Positions 57,202-64,000 of a stretch of DNA of 64,000 nt are shown piece by piece. Origin of the DNA: Agrobacterium tumefaciens (lineage in GTDB: Bacteria; Pseudomonadota; Alphaproteobacteria; Rhizobiales; Rhizobiaceae); the NCBI RefSeq assembly GCF_017726655.1, contig NZ_CP072309.1:1422501-1486500 (forward strand), read 5' to 3'. The position numbers and the translations under genes are program-made. The notes beneath the pieces were generated by a model. The model was not told the origin of the DNA. It saw nothing but the letters and a program-made list of their open reading frames with translations, and did no database searches. The stretch's first letter is position 1; each line of letters begins with the position of its first letter.

Positions 57202-58241
57202 AGCGACGCGCCAAGCAGCAATAATCCCATGATCAGCACGAAGAGCGCGCCGGCGATTTCAATCGCGTGGCTGATGCCGGCCGCCCTGCGGCTGCCGGGG
57301 CCGGCGAAGCGCACGGCGAGGCCCTTGGCCGAGACAGCCATGATGGCGAGAGCCGACACCGTGATGGCGGTGCCGAGCGACATGGCGAGCACGGAAAGCA
57401 CGCCGCCGAGATAAAGCCCGTTCAGAAGCGCAAAGCTCATGACGATGATCGCACCCGAGCAGGGCCTGAGCCCCACGGCGATGATTGCCGACCATGCCTC
57501 GTGCAGGCTGAAATTCTTGCTCTTCAACAGCATGGGATCAGGCGCATGAGATTTCCCGCAGGCGCTGCAGAGATCACCCGTGCCGTTATGGTCGTGATCT
57601 GCAAATACGGGCTTGCCCTGAAACCGCAGTCCCGTGCCCATGCCGGTGGTTCTGGCGGCAGGTGACTCGCCCGCCGTAGCAAAGACCGGCACGGGTTCGC
57701 GTCGGATGCGCAACGACCAGAGTTTTCGCACCAGGAGCCAGGCGCCGAACAGCGCCACCATCGCGAAGCTTGCAATCTCCATCGCCTGCGTCGCCCTGGT
57801 CATGGTGATGGATGTGCCGCGCAGCACCAGCCAGGCGGCACCAACGAGGCCGATGGCCATCAAGCCCTGAATGAGTGCCGAGACGAAAGAAATGAGGATA
57901 CCGCGTTTCAGCTGTGTTTCATTGGCGATCATATAGGACGAAATGACCGCCTTGCCGTGGCCGGGGCCAGCGGCGTGGAAGACACCATAAGCAAAAGAAA
58001 GACCGATCAGCGAGCCGAGCGCCCAGCCATCCTCACGCATGGCCTTCAGCGCACCGGTCAGCGCCCGATAGAACATCTGCTGGTGCACGTTGATCCATTG
58101 CATCAGCGGCGCAAACGGCCCGCCGACGGAGAAGGAAGGCTCGGCCGAGCCGATGCCGAGCGGCGACTGCGCATGGGCAGCGCTCGCCACGGCAACAAGG
58201 CCGATGGCAACGGCGGCAAGGCCTGCCCTGCGGCTCAGCAT
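57192..58241 (-). CDS. NicO/RcnA-family nickel/cobalt transporter
   Basis: Membrane protein of 349 residues with a signal-like first helix (ends ASAAHAQSP), about six hydrophobic helices and NicO motifs FSYGVFHAAGPGHGKAVISSY-like (visible as YGVFHAAGPGHGKAV) and VGLRPCSGAIIVM. The cytoplasmic/periplasmic loop has a His/Asp/Cys-rich part DHDHNGTGDLCSACGKSH, a likely metal site. It overlaps the DUF1007 gene by 7 bases; the two are found together in many Rhizobiales. Direction (import or efflux) and metal are unknown. Confidence 0.92.
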   Translation of the reverse strand: MLSRRAGLAAVAIGLVAVASAAHAQSPLGIGSAEPSFSVGGPFAPLMQWINVHQQMFYRALTGALKAMREDGWALGSLIGLSFAYGVFHAAGPGHGKAVISSYMIANETQLKRGILISFVSALIQGLMAIGLVGAAWLVLRGTSITMTRATQAMEIASFAMVALFGAWLLVRKLWSLRIRREPVPVFATAGESPAARTTGMGTGLRFQGKPVFADHDHNGTGDLCSACGKSHAPDPMLLKSKNFSLHEAWSAIIAVGLRPCSGAIIVMSFALLNGLYLGGVLSVLAMSLGTAITVSALAIMAVSAKGLAVRFAGPGSRRAAGISHAIEIAGALFVLIMGLLLLGASLQF

Positions 58242-58876
58242 GATATCTCCAGCCGGGTGGCGAAGAGCTTGGTCATGTCGGTGCCCGTCGGATCGTTGAA
58301 AAAGGCGTCGGTCAGCGAACTCTGGTTCTGCGAGATCACTTCGTCGGGGTCAGGACGAACGATATGATGCTTGCAGGCATTCAGATCCTTGCCCTGTGTG
58401 GCGATATCGCTGTCCTTGGCGAAATCGATCGCCGTATACATGGTCGGGTCCCAGGCGCCGAAACTGAGCTTGCCCTTGACGGCAAGCGGTTTCACTGGCT
58501 TCACCGAGAAGAACATCAGGATCTGCTGGTCCTTGTAGTCGACATGAATGGTATCGGGCTTGGAAAACTCAACCGGTTTCCCGTTGTCGGTGATGAAGGT
58601 GTAATAGGAATATTCGGCAAGCGATTCCTTGACCGTATTGCCGATCTCGGCCAGCTCGTTCTTGTCCAGCTTCAGGTCGCTGTTCTTGTCGTAATCCATC
58701 ACCACGCTTGCGGAGAACATCTCGTCAAAACGCCAGATGTTGCGCACTTCCTGAACGGTGCCATTCGGCCCCTCGACGATTTCCATGCGGGCTTCCGCAA
58801 AAATGTGCGGATGCGCCGAAGCCGCAACGGGAATGGAGGTCAGCCCAGCCGCAAGAAGCAATAGTCGTCTTTTCAT
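58235..58876 (-). CDS. DUF1007-family exported protein, partner of NicO
   Basis: Protein of 213 residues with a signal peptide (residues 1-22, LLLLAAGLTSIPVAASA) followed at once by HPHIFAEARMEI, the family hallmark that exposes a His-x-His after cleavage. It also has WRFDEMFSASVVMDYDKNSD in pieces with an EF-hand-like DYDKNSDLKLDKNEL (calcium or metal loop). It is first in the pair with the NicO gene. A periplasmic metal chaperone role is inferred. The upstream in-frame start at 59017 would place the signal peptide in the interior, so 58876 is chosen. Confidence 0.9.
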   Translation of the reverse strand: MKRRLLLLAAGLTSIPVAASAHPHIFAEARMEIVEGPNGTVQEVRNIWRFDEMFSASVVMDYDKNSDLKLDKNELAEIGNTVKESLAEYSYYTFITDNGKPVEFSKPDTIHVDYKDQQILMFFSVKPVKPLAVKGKLSFGAWDPTMYTAIDFAKDSDIATQGKDLNACKHHIVRPDPDEVISQNQSSLTDAFFNDPTGTDMTKLFATRLEISC

Positions 58877-59308
58877 TATACGGTCTGTCCTGACGTCGAA
58901 TCTCGGAGGCCCGACTCTAGCAGAAATTGGGACCGAATTTCGACCTGATGCCACGCGGGCGTGCTGGGGAACGTCAGAGTGCGGGTTAACCCCGATGTGA
59001 TACCGGAGCTTTCGCAACCAGGGTGGCTTATCGCGCCCGCCATGTGGCAGGCGGCTGAATACCAGTTTTGGGTAAAGCGCCGCAACTACCTCCAGGCGAT
59101 CGCATAAATTCTAACTAATATTTTGGGGATACCGCTGGCATTAACGGGAATACGGCCGTTGTAGCGTCTCTACTGTAGCGCTTTACGGGAATTTAACCAT
59201 GATGTGCTTCAATCTGTGGGTGCGTAAAACCCCGTCACAGGTCTGCGTTCCCGGTCGCGAAAATCGCGATCCGCAGGTGAGCAGGGGTTATTTTCAAGGA
59301 GCTATCGC
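58877..59308. other. 432-base intergenic region before the outer membrane protein gene
   Basis: No gene recognised. Near its end, a stem-loop (59243-59276) has an outer stem CTGCG/CGCAG and an inner perfect stem CGCGA (59256-59260)/TCGCG (59264-59268) with an AAA loop. It lies about 33 bases before the porin start and probably forms part of the leader, perhaps stabilising the mRNA. Promoters for both diverging genes must lie here. Confidence 0.5.
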
Positions 59309-59956
59309 ATGTTGAAACAATCATTTTTCGCGTTCGCCATGTTAGGCGTTTCCTACGGTCTGGCTGCAGCCGCAGACGCGGTCAGCGACATTCCGTCCGC
59401 ACCTGTTGTCAACGACGTTGCGCCCGCCTTTTCCTGGGATGGTGTTTATCTCGGCGCGTCTGCGGGCTACGGCAAGAACCGGGTCAAGTCGACAACTTTT
59501 GGTGTCACCACGAAGCACGACTTTGACGGCGGTCGTTTTTCTGGCTTCGTGGGCTACAATTCTGAGGTTGCTCCCTCCGTGATTCTCGGCGTCGAGGGTG
59601 ATCTCGGCTACGCCTGGGGCGACAAAACCATCGTCACCAGCGAGGTCTCGTCAGGTCTGAACGGTTCTGCGCGTCTGCGCGCCGGATACGCGATCGACCG
59701 GGCGCTGATCTATACCGCCGCTGGTTACGCGGCAACTGACAGCGAAGTCAAAGCGCCGTTTGGCGCAGACAGCAAGGTATTGCACGGCTGGACGGTTGGT
59801 GCAGGTGTGGACTACGCGTTCACCAACAACCTGTTTGGACGCGTGGAATATCGTTACAACGACTTCGGCAAGGAAACCTACCATACCGGCCCAATCACTT
59901 CGACCGGTGACGTCTCTGAACACGTCGTCAAGGTTGGCCTTGGCGTCAAGTTCTGA
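59309..59956 (+). CDS. Omp25/RopB-like outer membrane beta-barrel protein
   Basis: Outer membrane protein of 215 residues with a signal peptide (residues 1-22, FAFAMLGVSYGLAAAAD). The barrel has alternating strands starting with WDGVYLGASAGYGKNR, GRFSGFVGYNSE, VILGVEGDLGYAWGDK, SARLRAGYAIDRALIYTAAGYA in pieces, and ends with GVDYAF and EYRYNDFGKETYH, finishing with the C-terminal aromatic in VKVGLGVKF needed for barrel assembly. AAGGAG precedes the ATG. The family includes Brucella Omp25/Omp31 and rhizobial RopB. Exact role unknown. Confidence 0.92.
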   Translation: MLKQSFFAFAMLGVSYGLAAAADAVSDIPSAPVVNDVAPAFSWDGVYLGASAGYGKNRVKSTTFGVTTKHDFDGGRFSGFVGYNSEVAPSVILGVEGDLGYAWGDKTIVTSEVSSGLNGSARLRAGYAIDRALIYTAAGYAATDSEVKAPFGADSKVLHGWTVGAGVDYAFTNNLFGRVEYRYNDFGKETYHTGPITSTGDVSEHVVKVGLGVKF

Positions 59957-59975
59957 AGGTCTATCCCTGGAAAGA

Positions 59976-59997
59976 GGGCGTCGCAACGCTGCGACGC
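59976..59997 (+). terminator. Hairpin after the outer membrane protein gene
   Basis: GGCGTCGCA (59976-59984) and TGCGACGCC (59989-59997) form a perfect 9-base stem around ACGC, 19 bases after the stop. There is no T-run, only CTACTTCG, so it may be a weak terminator or an mRNA end stabiliser. 59998-60208 shows nothing else I can name; the tRNA promoter must be there. Confidence 0.5.
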
Positions 59998-60208
59998 CTA
60001 CTTCGTCGGTCAGTTGTACGGCACCTATTCGCAGGATCGCGATGAGAACCGACCGCAATAATGTCAGCCTGTCGCGATGGCTCCAGCCGCGGTCGCGGCC
60101 ATGAGTTCCGTCATTTCGGCATATCCAATCCCGGCTGTTGACTGATCGCCGTTTTTCGAAATGAGCGGTTGCCCGGTTAGCTCGTGTGAGCTATTGAAAA
60201 TCGTGTGT

Positions 60209-60504
60209 GTCCACGTAGCTCAGCAGGATAGAGCACAGGATTCCTTAATTGGGGGTTGTACTGGGAAACCTATACAATCAAACTGCTCAAAGTCGGGGAA
60301 CGCTTCGCTGGGCTTCCAGCATGCCAATCCCGAGCCAAGCCCCGGAGAAATTTGGGGAAGTGTGTAGAGACTGGACGGGCAGCACCTAACGGCATCAGTG
60401 CCTATGGTGAAGGGACAGTCCAGACCACGAACGCGCAAGCGGCGGCGAAAGCCGAAGTGGTATGAATCCTGGGGTCGGAGGTTCGAATCCTCTCGTGGAC
60501 ACCA
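60209..60504 (+). tRNA. tRNA-Arg(CCU) interrupted by a group I intron
   Basis: Two exons (60209-60245 and 60465-60504) join to a normal 77-base tRNA with encoded CCA. The acceptor stem is GTCCACG (60209-60215) with CGTGGAC (60494-60500), A as discriminator and CCA at 60502-60504. The D arm is GCTCAG...GAGC; the anticodon stem CAGGA (60236-60240) pairs with TCCTG (60467-60471). The anticodon loop TTCCTAA is split after CCT. The T arm is GGAGG-TTCGAAT-CCTCT. The anticodon CCU reads AGG arginine codons. Splicing is needed for a working tRNA. Confidence 0.97.
60246..60464 (+). ncRNA. Self-splicing group I intron (219 bases) in tRNA-Arg(CCU)
   Basis: The intron lies directly 3' of the anticodon. 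The exon end TTCCT (60241-60245) pairs with the guide GGGGG (60251-60255) as P1, with the required U-G pair at the cut site. The intron ends with G (60464), as group I introns do. A P7-type pair is GACTG (60369-60373) with CAGTC (60416-60420), the R and S core regions (GAGACTGGACGGGC; GGGACAGTCCAGACC). GCAA and GAAA tetraloops lie in the P9 part. No ORF is inside. The same tRNA intron is known from Agrobacterium tumefaciens and is related to the Azoarcus intron. Confidence 0.92.
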
Positions 60505-60552
60505 TTTTCCTGCGCGTGTCTTTCGAGACTGATAGACGGTGTGCGTTTCTCG

Positions 60553-60582
60553 AAAAAAGAAGGGCCGCAGCGCGGCCCTTTA
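60553..60582 (-). terminator. Intrinsic terminator of the minus-strand gabD operon
   Basis: AAGGGCCGC (60560-60568) and GCGGCCCTT (60572-60580) form a 9-base stem with a three-base loop. On the minus strand it is followed by CTTTTTT (complement of AAAAAAG at 60553-60559). It lies 20 bases after the gabD stop on that strand, and by symmetry could also end tRNA transcription. Confidence 0.8.
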
Positions 60583-60601
60583 GGCGGGGAGAAAAGGGGG
60601 A

Positions 60602-62062
60602 TCAGGCGAGTCCGCCGATGTGGAAAGCCTTTGTTTCCAGATATTCCTCAATGCCAACCTGTGCGCCTTCGCGGCCAAGCCCGGATTGTTTGACGCCGCC
60701 GAACGGGGCGACTTCGGTGGAGATGAGGCCGGTATTGAGGCCAACCATGCCGAATTCCAGGGCTTCACCCACGCGCCAGGCGCGCTTGAGACTTTCAGTG
60801 TAGAAATAGGCGGCGAGGCCGAACGGCGTACCGTTGGCGATGGCGAGCGCTTCCTCTTCCGTTTCGAAGCGGAAAAGCGGTGCGACGGGCCCGAATGTCT
60901 CTTCGCTGGCCAGTTGCATTGCCGTGGTAGCGCCCGTCAGGACCACGGGTGCGGTATATTGCGGGCCTTTCGGCAGTTCGCGCGGCTTGGTGATGATTGT
61001 CGCGCCCTTTGATACGGCGTCGTCAACATGCGCACGGATTTTAGCGATGGCCGGTTCGTTGATCATCGGCCCGATGGAGACGCCTGCCTCGGTTCCAGGG
61101 CCGACCCGCATCGCATCGACGCGATCGGCTAGCTTTTTCGCAAAGGTGTCATACACGCCGGATTGGATAAGAAGGCGGTTGGCACAAACACAGGTCTGGC
61201 CGCCATTGCGGAACTTCGAGAGGAGCGCGCCCTCAACCGCAAGATCGAGATCGGCGTCGTCAAACACGATGAAGGGCGCATTGCCGCCGAGTTCCAGCGA
61301 TAGGCGCTTAATGCTGTCGGCGGCGCCGCGCATCAAAAGCGAGCCAACGCGGGTGGAACCGGTGAAGGAAATTTTCCGAACCGTCTCGTTGGCCATGATT
61401 TCATTGCCAATATCAGTCGGCATGCCGGTGACAATGTTGATGACACCTGCCGGGATGCCGGCCCGCTCCGCGAGAACGCCAAGCGCCAGCGCCGAATAGG
61501 GGGTGAATTCCGAAGGCTTGATAACCACGGTGCAGCCGGCTGCGAGTGCGGGCGCGACCTTGCGGGTGATCATGGCATTCGGGAAATTCCACGGCGTGAT
61601 GATGCCGCAGACACCGACAGGTTCTTTCAGGATAACGATGCGCCTGTCGGGCGTAGGTGAGGGAATGGTGCCGCCGCCGATGCGCCGCGCCTCTTCCGCA
61701 AACCATTTGACGAAGGATGCGCCGTAGCGGATTTCGCCCTTGGCTTCGTCAAGGGGTTTGCCCTGTTCGGTGGTCAGGATCAGTGCGAGATCGTCGATAT
61801 TCTCGATCATCAGCGCAAACCATCTTTCAAGCAGCGCCGCACGCTCCGCGTGGGTTTTCTTTTTCCAGGGCGCAAAGGCGGCATTGGCGGCCTCGATGGC
61901 CGCGCGCGTTTCCGTGCCGTCCATGGCAGGCACGGTGCCGATCACCGCCTGCGTCGCCGGATCGACGACGTCCACCGCCTTGCCCGACGCCGCCGCTTTC
62001 CATGCGCCGCCGATGAAGCCCGTCTGGCGAAAGAGTTCCTTGTCCTTCAAGCCCTGCATCAT
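60602..62062 (-). CDS. gabD: NAD(P)-dependent succinate-semialdehyde dehydrogenase-type aldehyde dehydrogenase
   Basis: Aldehyde dehydrogenase of 486 residues, the GabD length (482 in E. coli). It has PWNFPNAMITRKVAPALAAG in pieces, cofactor loop SFTGSTRVGSLLM, catalytic glutamate in LELGGNAPF, catalytic cysteine in NGGQTCVCANRLL (near residue 290), and the C-terminal EVAPFGGVKQSGLGREGA. Substrate may be succinate semialdehyde, glutarate semialdehyde or a related compound. Two ATGs are adjacent (62062 and 62059). The gene starts 12 bases after the tartrate/malate dehydrogenase stop, in one operon with it. Confidence 0.92.
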   Translation of the reverse strand: MMQGLKDKELFRQTGFIGGAWKAAASGKAVDVVDPATQAVIGTVPAMDGTETRAAIEAANAAFAPWKKKTHAERAALLERWFALMIENIDDLALILTTEQGKPLDEAKGEIRYGASFVKWFAEEARRIGGGTIPSPTPDRRIVILKEPVGVCGIITPWNFPNAMITRKVAPALAAGCTVVIKPSEFTPYSALALGVLAERAGIPAGVINIVTGMPTDIGNEIMANETVRKISFTGSTRVGSLLMRGAADSIKRLSLELGGNAPFIVFDDADLDLAVEGALLSKFRNGGQTCVCANRLLIQSGVYDTFAKKLADRVDAMRVGPGTEAGVSIGPMINEPAIAKIRAHVDDAVSKGATIITKPRELPKGPQYTAPVVLTGATTAMQLASEETFGPVAPLFRFETEEEALAIANGTPFGLAAYFYTESLKRAWRVGEALEFGMVGLNTGLISTEVAPFGGVKQSGLGREGAQVGIEEYLETKAFHIGGLA

Positions 62063-62074
62063 AAGTCTCCGAAA

Positions 62075-63118
62075 TCAGTCGAGTGCCGCGACAACCGCGG
62101 CGGTGATGGTGTCCGTCTTGTCCTTGCCCGGCACCGTGCCGATGCCGCGACCAGTCGTCGTTTCCAGCGCCGTCATGATCTTTGCTGCCGAATCCTTTTC
62201 GCCAAGATGCTCCAGCATCATCGCTCCGGACCAGATGGCGGCGATGGGGTTGGCGATGCCGAGATGGGCGATGTCAGGCGCGGAGCCATGTACCGGCTCG
62301 AACATCGAGGGCGCGCTGCGGTCGGGATTGATATTGGCGGAAGCGGCAAAACCGAGGCCGCCCTGAATGGCCGCACCGAGATCGGTCAGAATATCGCCGA
62401 AGAGGTTGGAGGCGACCACGACATCGAGGCTTTCCGGCGCCATGACCATGCGCGCCGCCATGGCGTCGATGTGGTAGCTGGTCACCTCGACATCAGGATA
62501 TTCGACTGCGAGCTTGTGGGTTACCTCGTCCCAGAACACCATCGAATATTTCTGGGCATTGGACTTGGTGATGGAAGCGAGCTTGCCGCGACGCTTTTGC
62601 GCCTGTTCGAAACCGAAGCGCAGGATGCGTTCCACACCCTTGCGGGTGAAGATCGAGGTTTCGACGGCCACTTCGTCCTCCGTGCCCTGATGCACGCGGC
62701 CACCGGCGCCGGAATACTCACCTTCCGTGTTTTCGCGAATGCAGAGAATATCGAAGCCATCGGCTTTCAAGGGCCCTTGCACGCCTGATAGTAGCCGGTG
62801 CGGGCGGATATTTGCATATTGCACGAAAGCCTTGCGGATCGGCAGCAGCAGACCGTGCAGCGACACAGAGTCAGGCACTTCCGCCGGCCAGCCGACTGCG
62901 CCGAGCATGATGGCGTCGAAGCCGCGCAGCGTTTCGATGCCGTCCTTCGGCATCATCGCCCCGGTCTCCTTGTAGAAAGCGCAGGACCAGGGAAATTCCG
63001 TGCCCTCGAGCGCAAAACCGGACGACTTGGCTGCGGCGTTCAGTACCTGCCATGCGGCATCAGTGACGCTTTTGCCGATGCCGTCCCCGGGGATGAGTGC
63101 GATGCGATGCGTTTTCAA
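62075..63118 (-). CDS. Tartrate/D-malate dehydrogenase (isocitrate/isopropylmalate dehydrogenase family)
   Basis: NAD-dependent beta-decarboxylating dehydrogenase of 347 residues, DmlA/TtuC type. Family parts are IALIPGDGIGKSVTDAAW, GAVGWPAEVPDSVSLHGLLLPIRK in pieces (the SLHGLLLPIR substrate loop of the tartrate/D-malate group), CIRENTEGEYSGAGGR, TKSNAQKYSMVFWDEV and FGDILTDLGAAIQGGLGFAASANI in pieces. The start is TTG at 63118 with AGGGGAA upstream; the frame extends up into the aldehyde dehydrogenase gene but without a start of the right kind. It lies between two aldehyde dehydrogenase genes (13 and 12 bases apart). Confidence 0.9.
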   Translation of the reverse strand: MKTHRIALIPGDGIGKSVTDAAWQVLNAAAKSSGFALEGTEFPWSCAFYKETGAMMPKDGIETLRGFDAIMLGAVGWPAEVPDSVSLHGLLLPIRKAFVQYANIRPHRLLSGVQGPLKADGFDILCIRENTEGEYSGAGGRVHQGTEDEVAVETSIFTRKGVERILRFGFEQAQKRRGKLASITKSNAQKYSMVFWDEVTHKLAVEYPDVEVTSYHIDAMAARMVMAPESLDVVVASNLFGDILTDLGAAIQGGLGFAASANINPDRSAPSMFEPVHGSAPDIAHLGIANPIAAIWSGAMMLEHLGEKDSAAKIMTALETTTGRGIGTVPGKDKTDTITAAVVAALD

Positions 63119-63131
63119 GAGAATTCCCCTG

Positions 63132-64000
63132 TTACAGTCCGATGAGGACGCTTTTGCTCTTACGGTTGGCGAGATAGGCCTCGCGCCCAAGATCCTTGCC
63201 GATGCCGGAACGCTTGTACCCGCCCGTCGGCAAAATATGGTCGCGCGACCGGCCATACCGGTTGACCCAGATCGTGCCCGCCTGAATGGCGCGTGAGAAG
63301 CGCAGGACACGCGAGACGTCGCGGCTGAAAAGACCAGCGGCCAGACCGTAGGTCGGATGATCGGAAAGCGCCAGAGCCTCCTCTTCCGTCTGGAACGTCT
63401 GCAGCGTCAGCACCGGCCCGAAGATTTCCTCGGTCACGGCAGGGGAACTCTGGTCGACATTGGCGATCAGCGTCGGCTGGTAGAAATAGCCGGGGCCGTC
63501 CATGATTGCGCCACCGATCAGGCATTCGCCGCCATGGGCGATCGCCGCCTGCACGATGCCGTCGATACGCTGGCGCTGCACTTCGGAGATAACAGGCGAA
63601 TATTGGGTGGCCTCGTCCCAGGTTGGGCCGGGCTTCACCGCCTTCATGCGGGCGATGATCGCGGCGGAAAGGGTATCCGCCGCGCTCTCTTCGACAATGA
63701 TGCGGGAGCCGGCAACGCAGGCCTGCCCGGCGTTGGAAAGAATATTGCCAGCAATGGCCGCCGCCGCCTTTTCGATATCCGCATCGGCAAAGACGATTTG
63801 CGGGCTCTTTCCGCCAAGCTCCAGCGTCATGGGCTTGATACCGGTGCGGGCGACATTGGCCATGATGGCGGCGCCGGCGGCCGTGGAGCCGGTGAAGCTG
63901 ACCTTGGCGATGTTGGGATGTCCGGTAATGGCATTGCCAGTGACCGGCCCGTCACCCAGAACGATATTGATGAGGCCGGCGGGGAGCCCGGCCTTGATCG
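63132..64000 (-). CDS. Aldehyde dehydrogenase, N-terminal part outside the window
   Basis: About 289 C-terminal residues of an aldehyde dehydrogenase; the 5' end is beyond base 64000. Visible are GLPAGLINIVLGDGPVTGNAI, KVSFTGSTAAGAAIM (cofactor loop), TLELGGKSPQIVFADADIEKA in pieces (catalytic glutamate), NAGQACVAGSRIIVEES (catalytic cysteine), EEIFGPVLTLQTFQTEEEALAL in pieces and the C-terminal TGGYKRSGIGKDLGREA. It lies 13 bases before the TTG start of the next gene and is part of the minus-strand operon. Substrate is unknown; betaine- or gamma-aminobutyraldehyde-type enzymes look similar. Confidence 0.92.
   Translation of the reverse strand, partial: IKAGLPAGLINIVLGDGPVTGNAITGHPNIAKVSFTGSTAAGAAIMANVARTGIKPMTLELGGKSPQIVFADADIEKAAAAIAGNILSNAGQACVAGSRIIVEESAADTLSAAIIARMKAVKPGPTWDEATQYSPVISEVQRQRIDGIVQAAIAHGGECLIGGAIMDGPGYFYQPTLIANVDQSSPAVTEEIFGPVLTLQTFQTEEEALALSDHPTYGLAAGLFSRDVSRVLRFSRAIQAGTIWVNRYGRSRDHILPTGGYKRSGIGKDLGREAYLANRKSKSVLIGL

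Noticed and set aside
60246..60464. Homing endonuclease or other ORF in the group I intron
   Set aside because: The intron is only 219 bases and the frames crossing it are short and run on into flanking DNA.

Overview
The window is GC-rich chromosomal DNA from an alphaproteobacterium, most likely an Agrobacterium/Rhizobium relative. The evidence is a tRNA-Arg(CCU) gene interrupted just after the anticodon by a small group I intron (a known Agrobacterium feature), a BigR/Blh sulfide-detoxification operon, rhizobial-type inositol genes with an RpiR regulator, an Omp25/RopB-like porin-fold protein, and several short palindromic intergenic elements typical of Rhizobiales. I see no phage, integrase, transposase ORF or CRISPR array. 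The genus is inferred, not proven.

Layout. 1-11 kb: branched-chain amino acid catabolism. HMG-CoA lyase, methylcrotonyl-CoA carboxylase (two subunits) and isovaleryl-CoA dehydrogenase lie on the minus strand with an Lrp-type regulator. Divergent from them are an acyl-CoA dehydrogenase and the E1alpha, E1beta and E2 subunits of branched-chain 2-oxoacid dehydrogenase; no E3 gene follows. 11-13 kb: gpmI. 12.8-15.3 kb: a tightly overlapping blh-bigR-yeeE/yedE operon with an AT-rich operator. 15.4-18.7 kb: a membrane protein, an SDR, an alpha/beta hydrolase and a GlxA-type regulator.

19-34 kb: an organosulfur island. It holds five LLM flavin monooxygenases (including SsuD, MsnO8-like and NtaA/DszA-like types), a flavin reductase, a short acyl-CoA-dehydrogenase-like protein, an Rrf2 regulator with four clustered cysteines, an M20 deacylase, a GNAT acetyltransferase, a fused permease-ATPase amino-acid ABC protein and two paralogous binding proteins. 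The gene set 26.1-34.2 kb parallels the Bacillus S-alkylcysteine routes (import, N-acetylation, oxygenative C-S cleavage, deacetylation). Two near-identical dyad motifs, plus a third related one, lie upstream of the monooxygenase genes.

34-44 kb: a flavin amine/amino-acid oxidase with a divergent Lrp regulator, then inositol catabolism (Gfo/Idh dehydrogenase, iolB, iolE, iolD, iolC-DUF2090 fusion, RpiR-type iolR with a GGAA-N6-TTCC box). 44-55 kb: an AraC-Ogt alkyltransferase, a nitroreductase, metNIQ, a membrane GGDEF-EAL protein, TrhO, CHAD and CYTH proteins, and eda. 55-60 kb: a TerB-like protein, a GNAT, a small membrane protein, a NicO/DUF1007 metal-transport pair and an outer membrane beta-barrel. 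60-64 kb: the intron-bearing tRNA, then a minus-strand operon of two aldehyde dehydrogenases around a tartrate/D-malate dehydrogenase; the last gene runs off the right edge.
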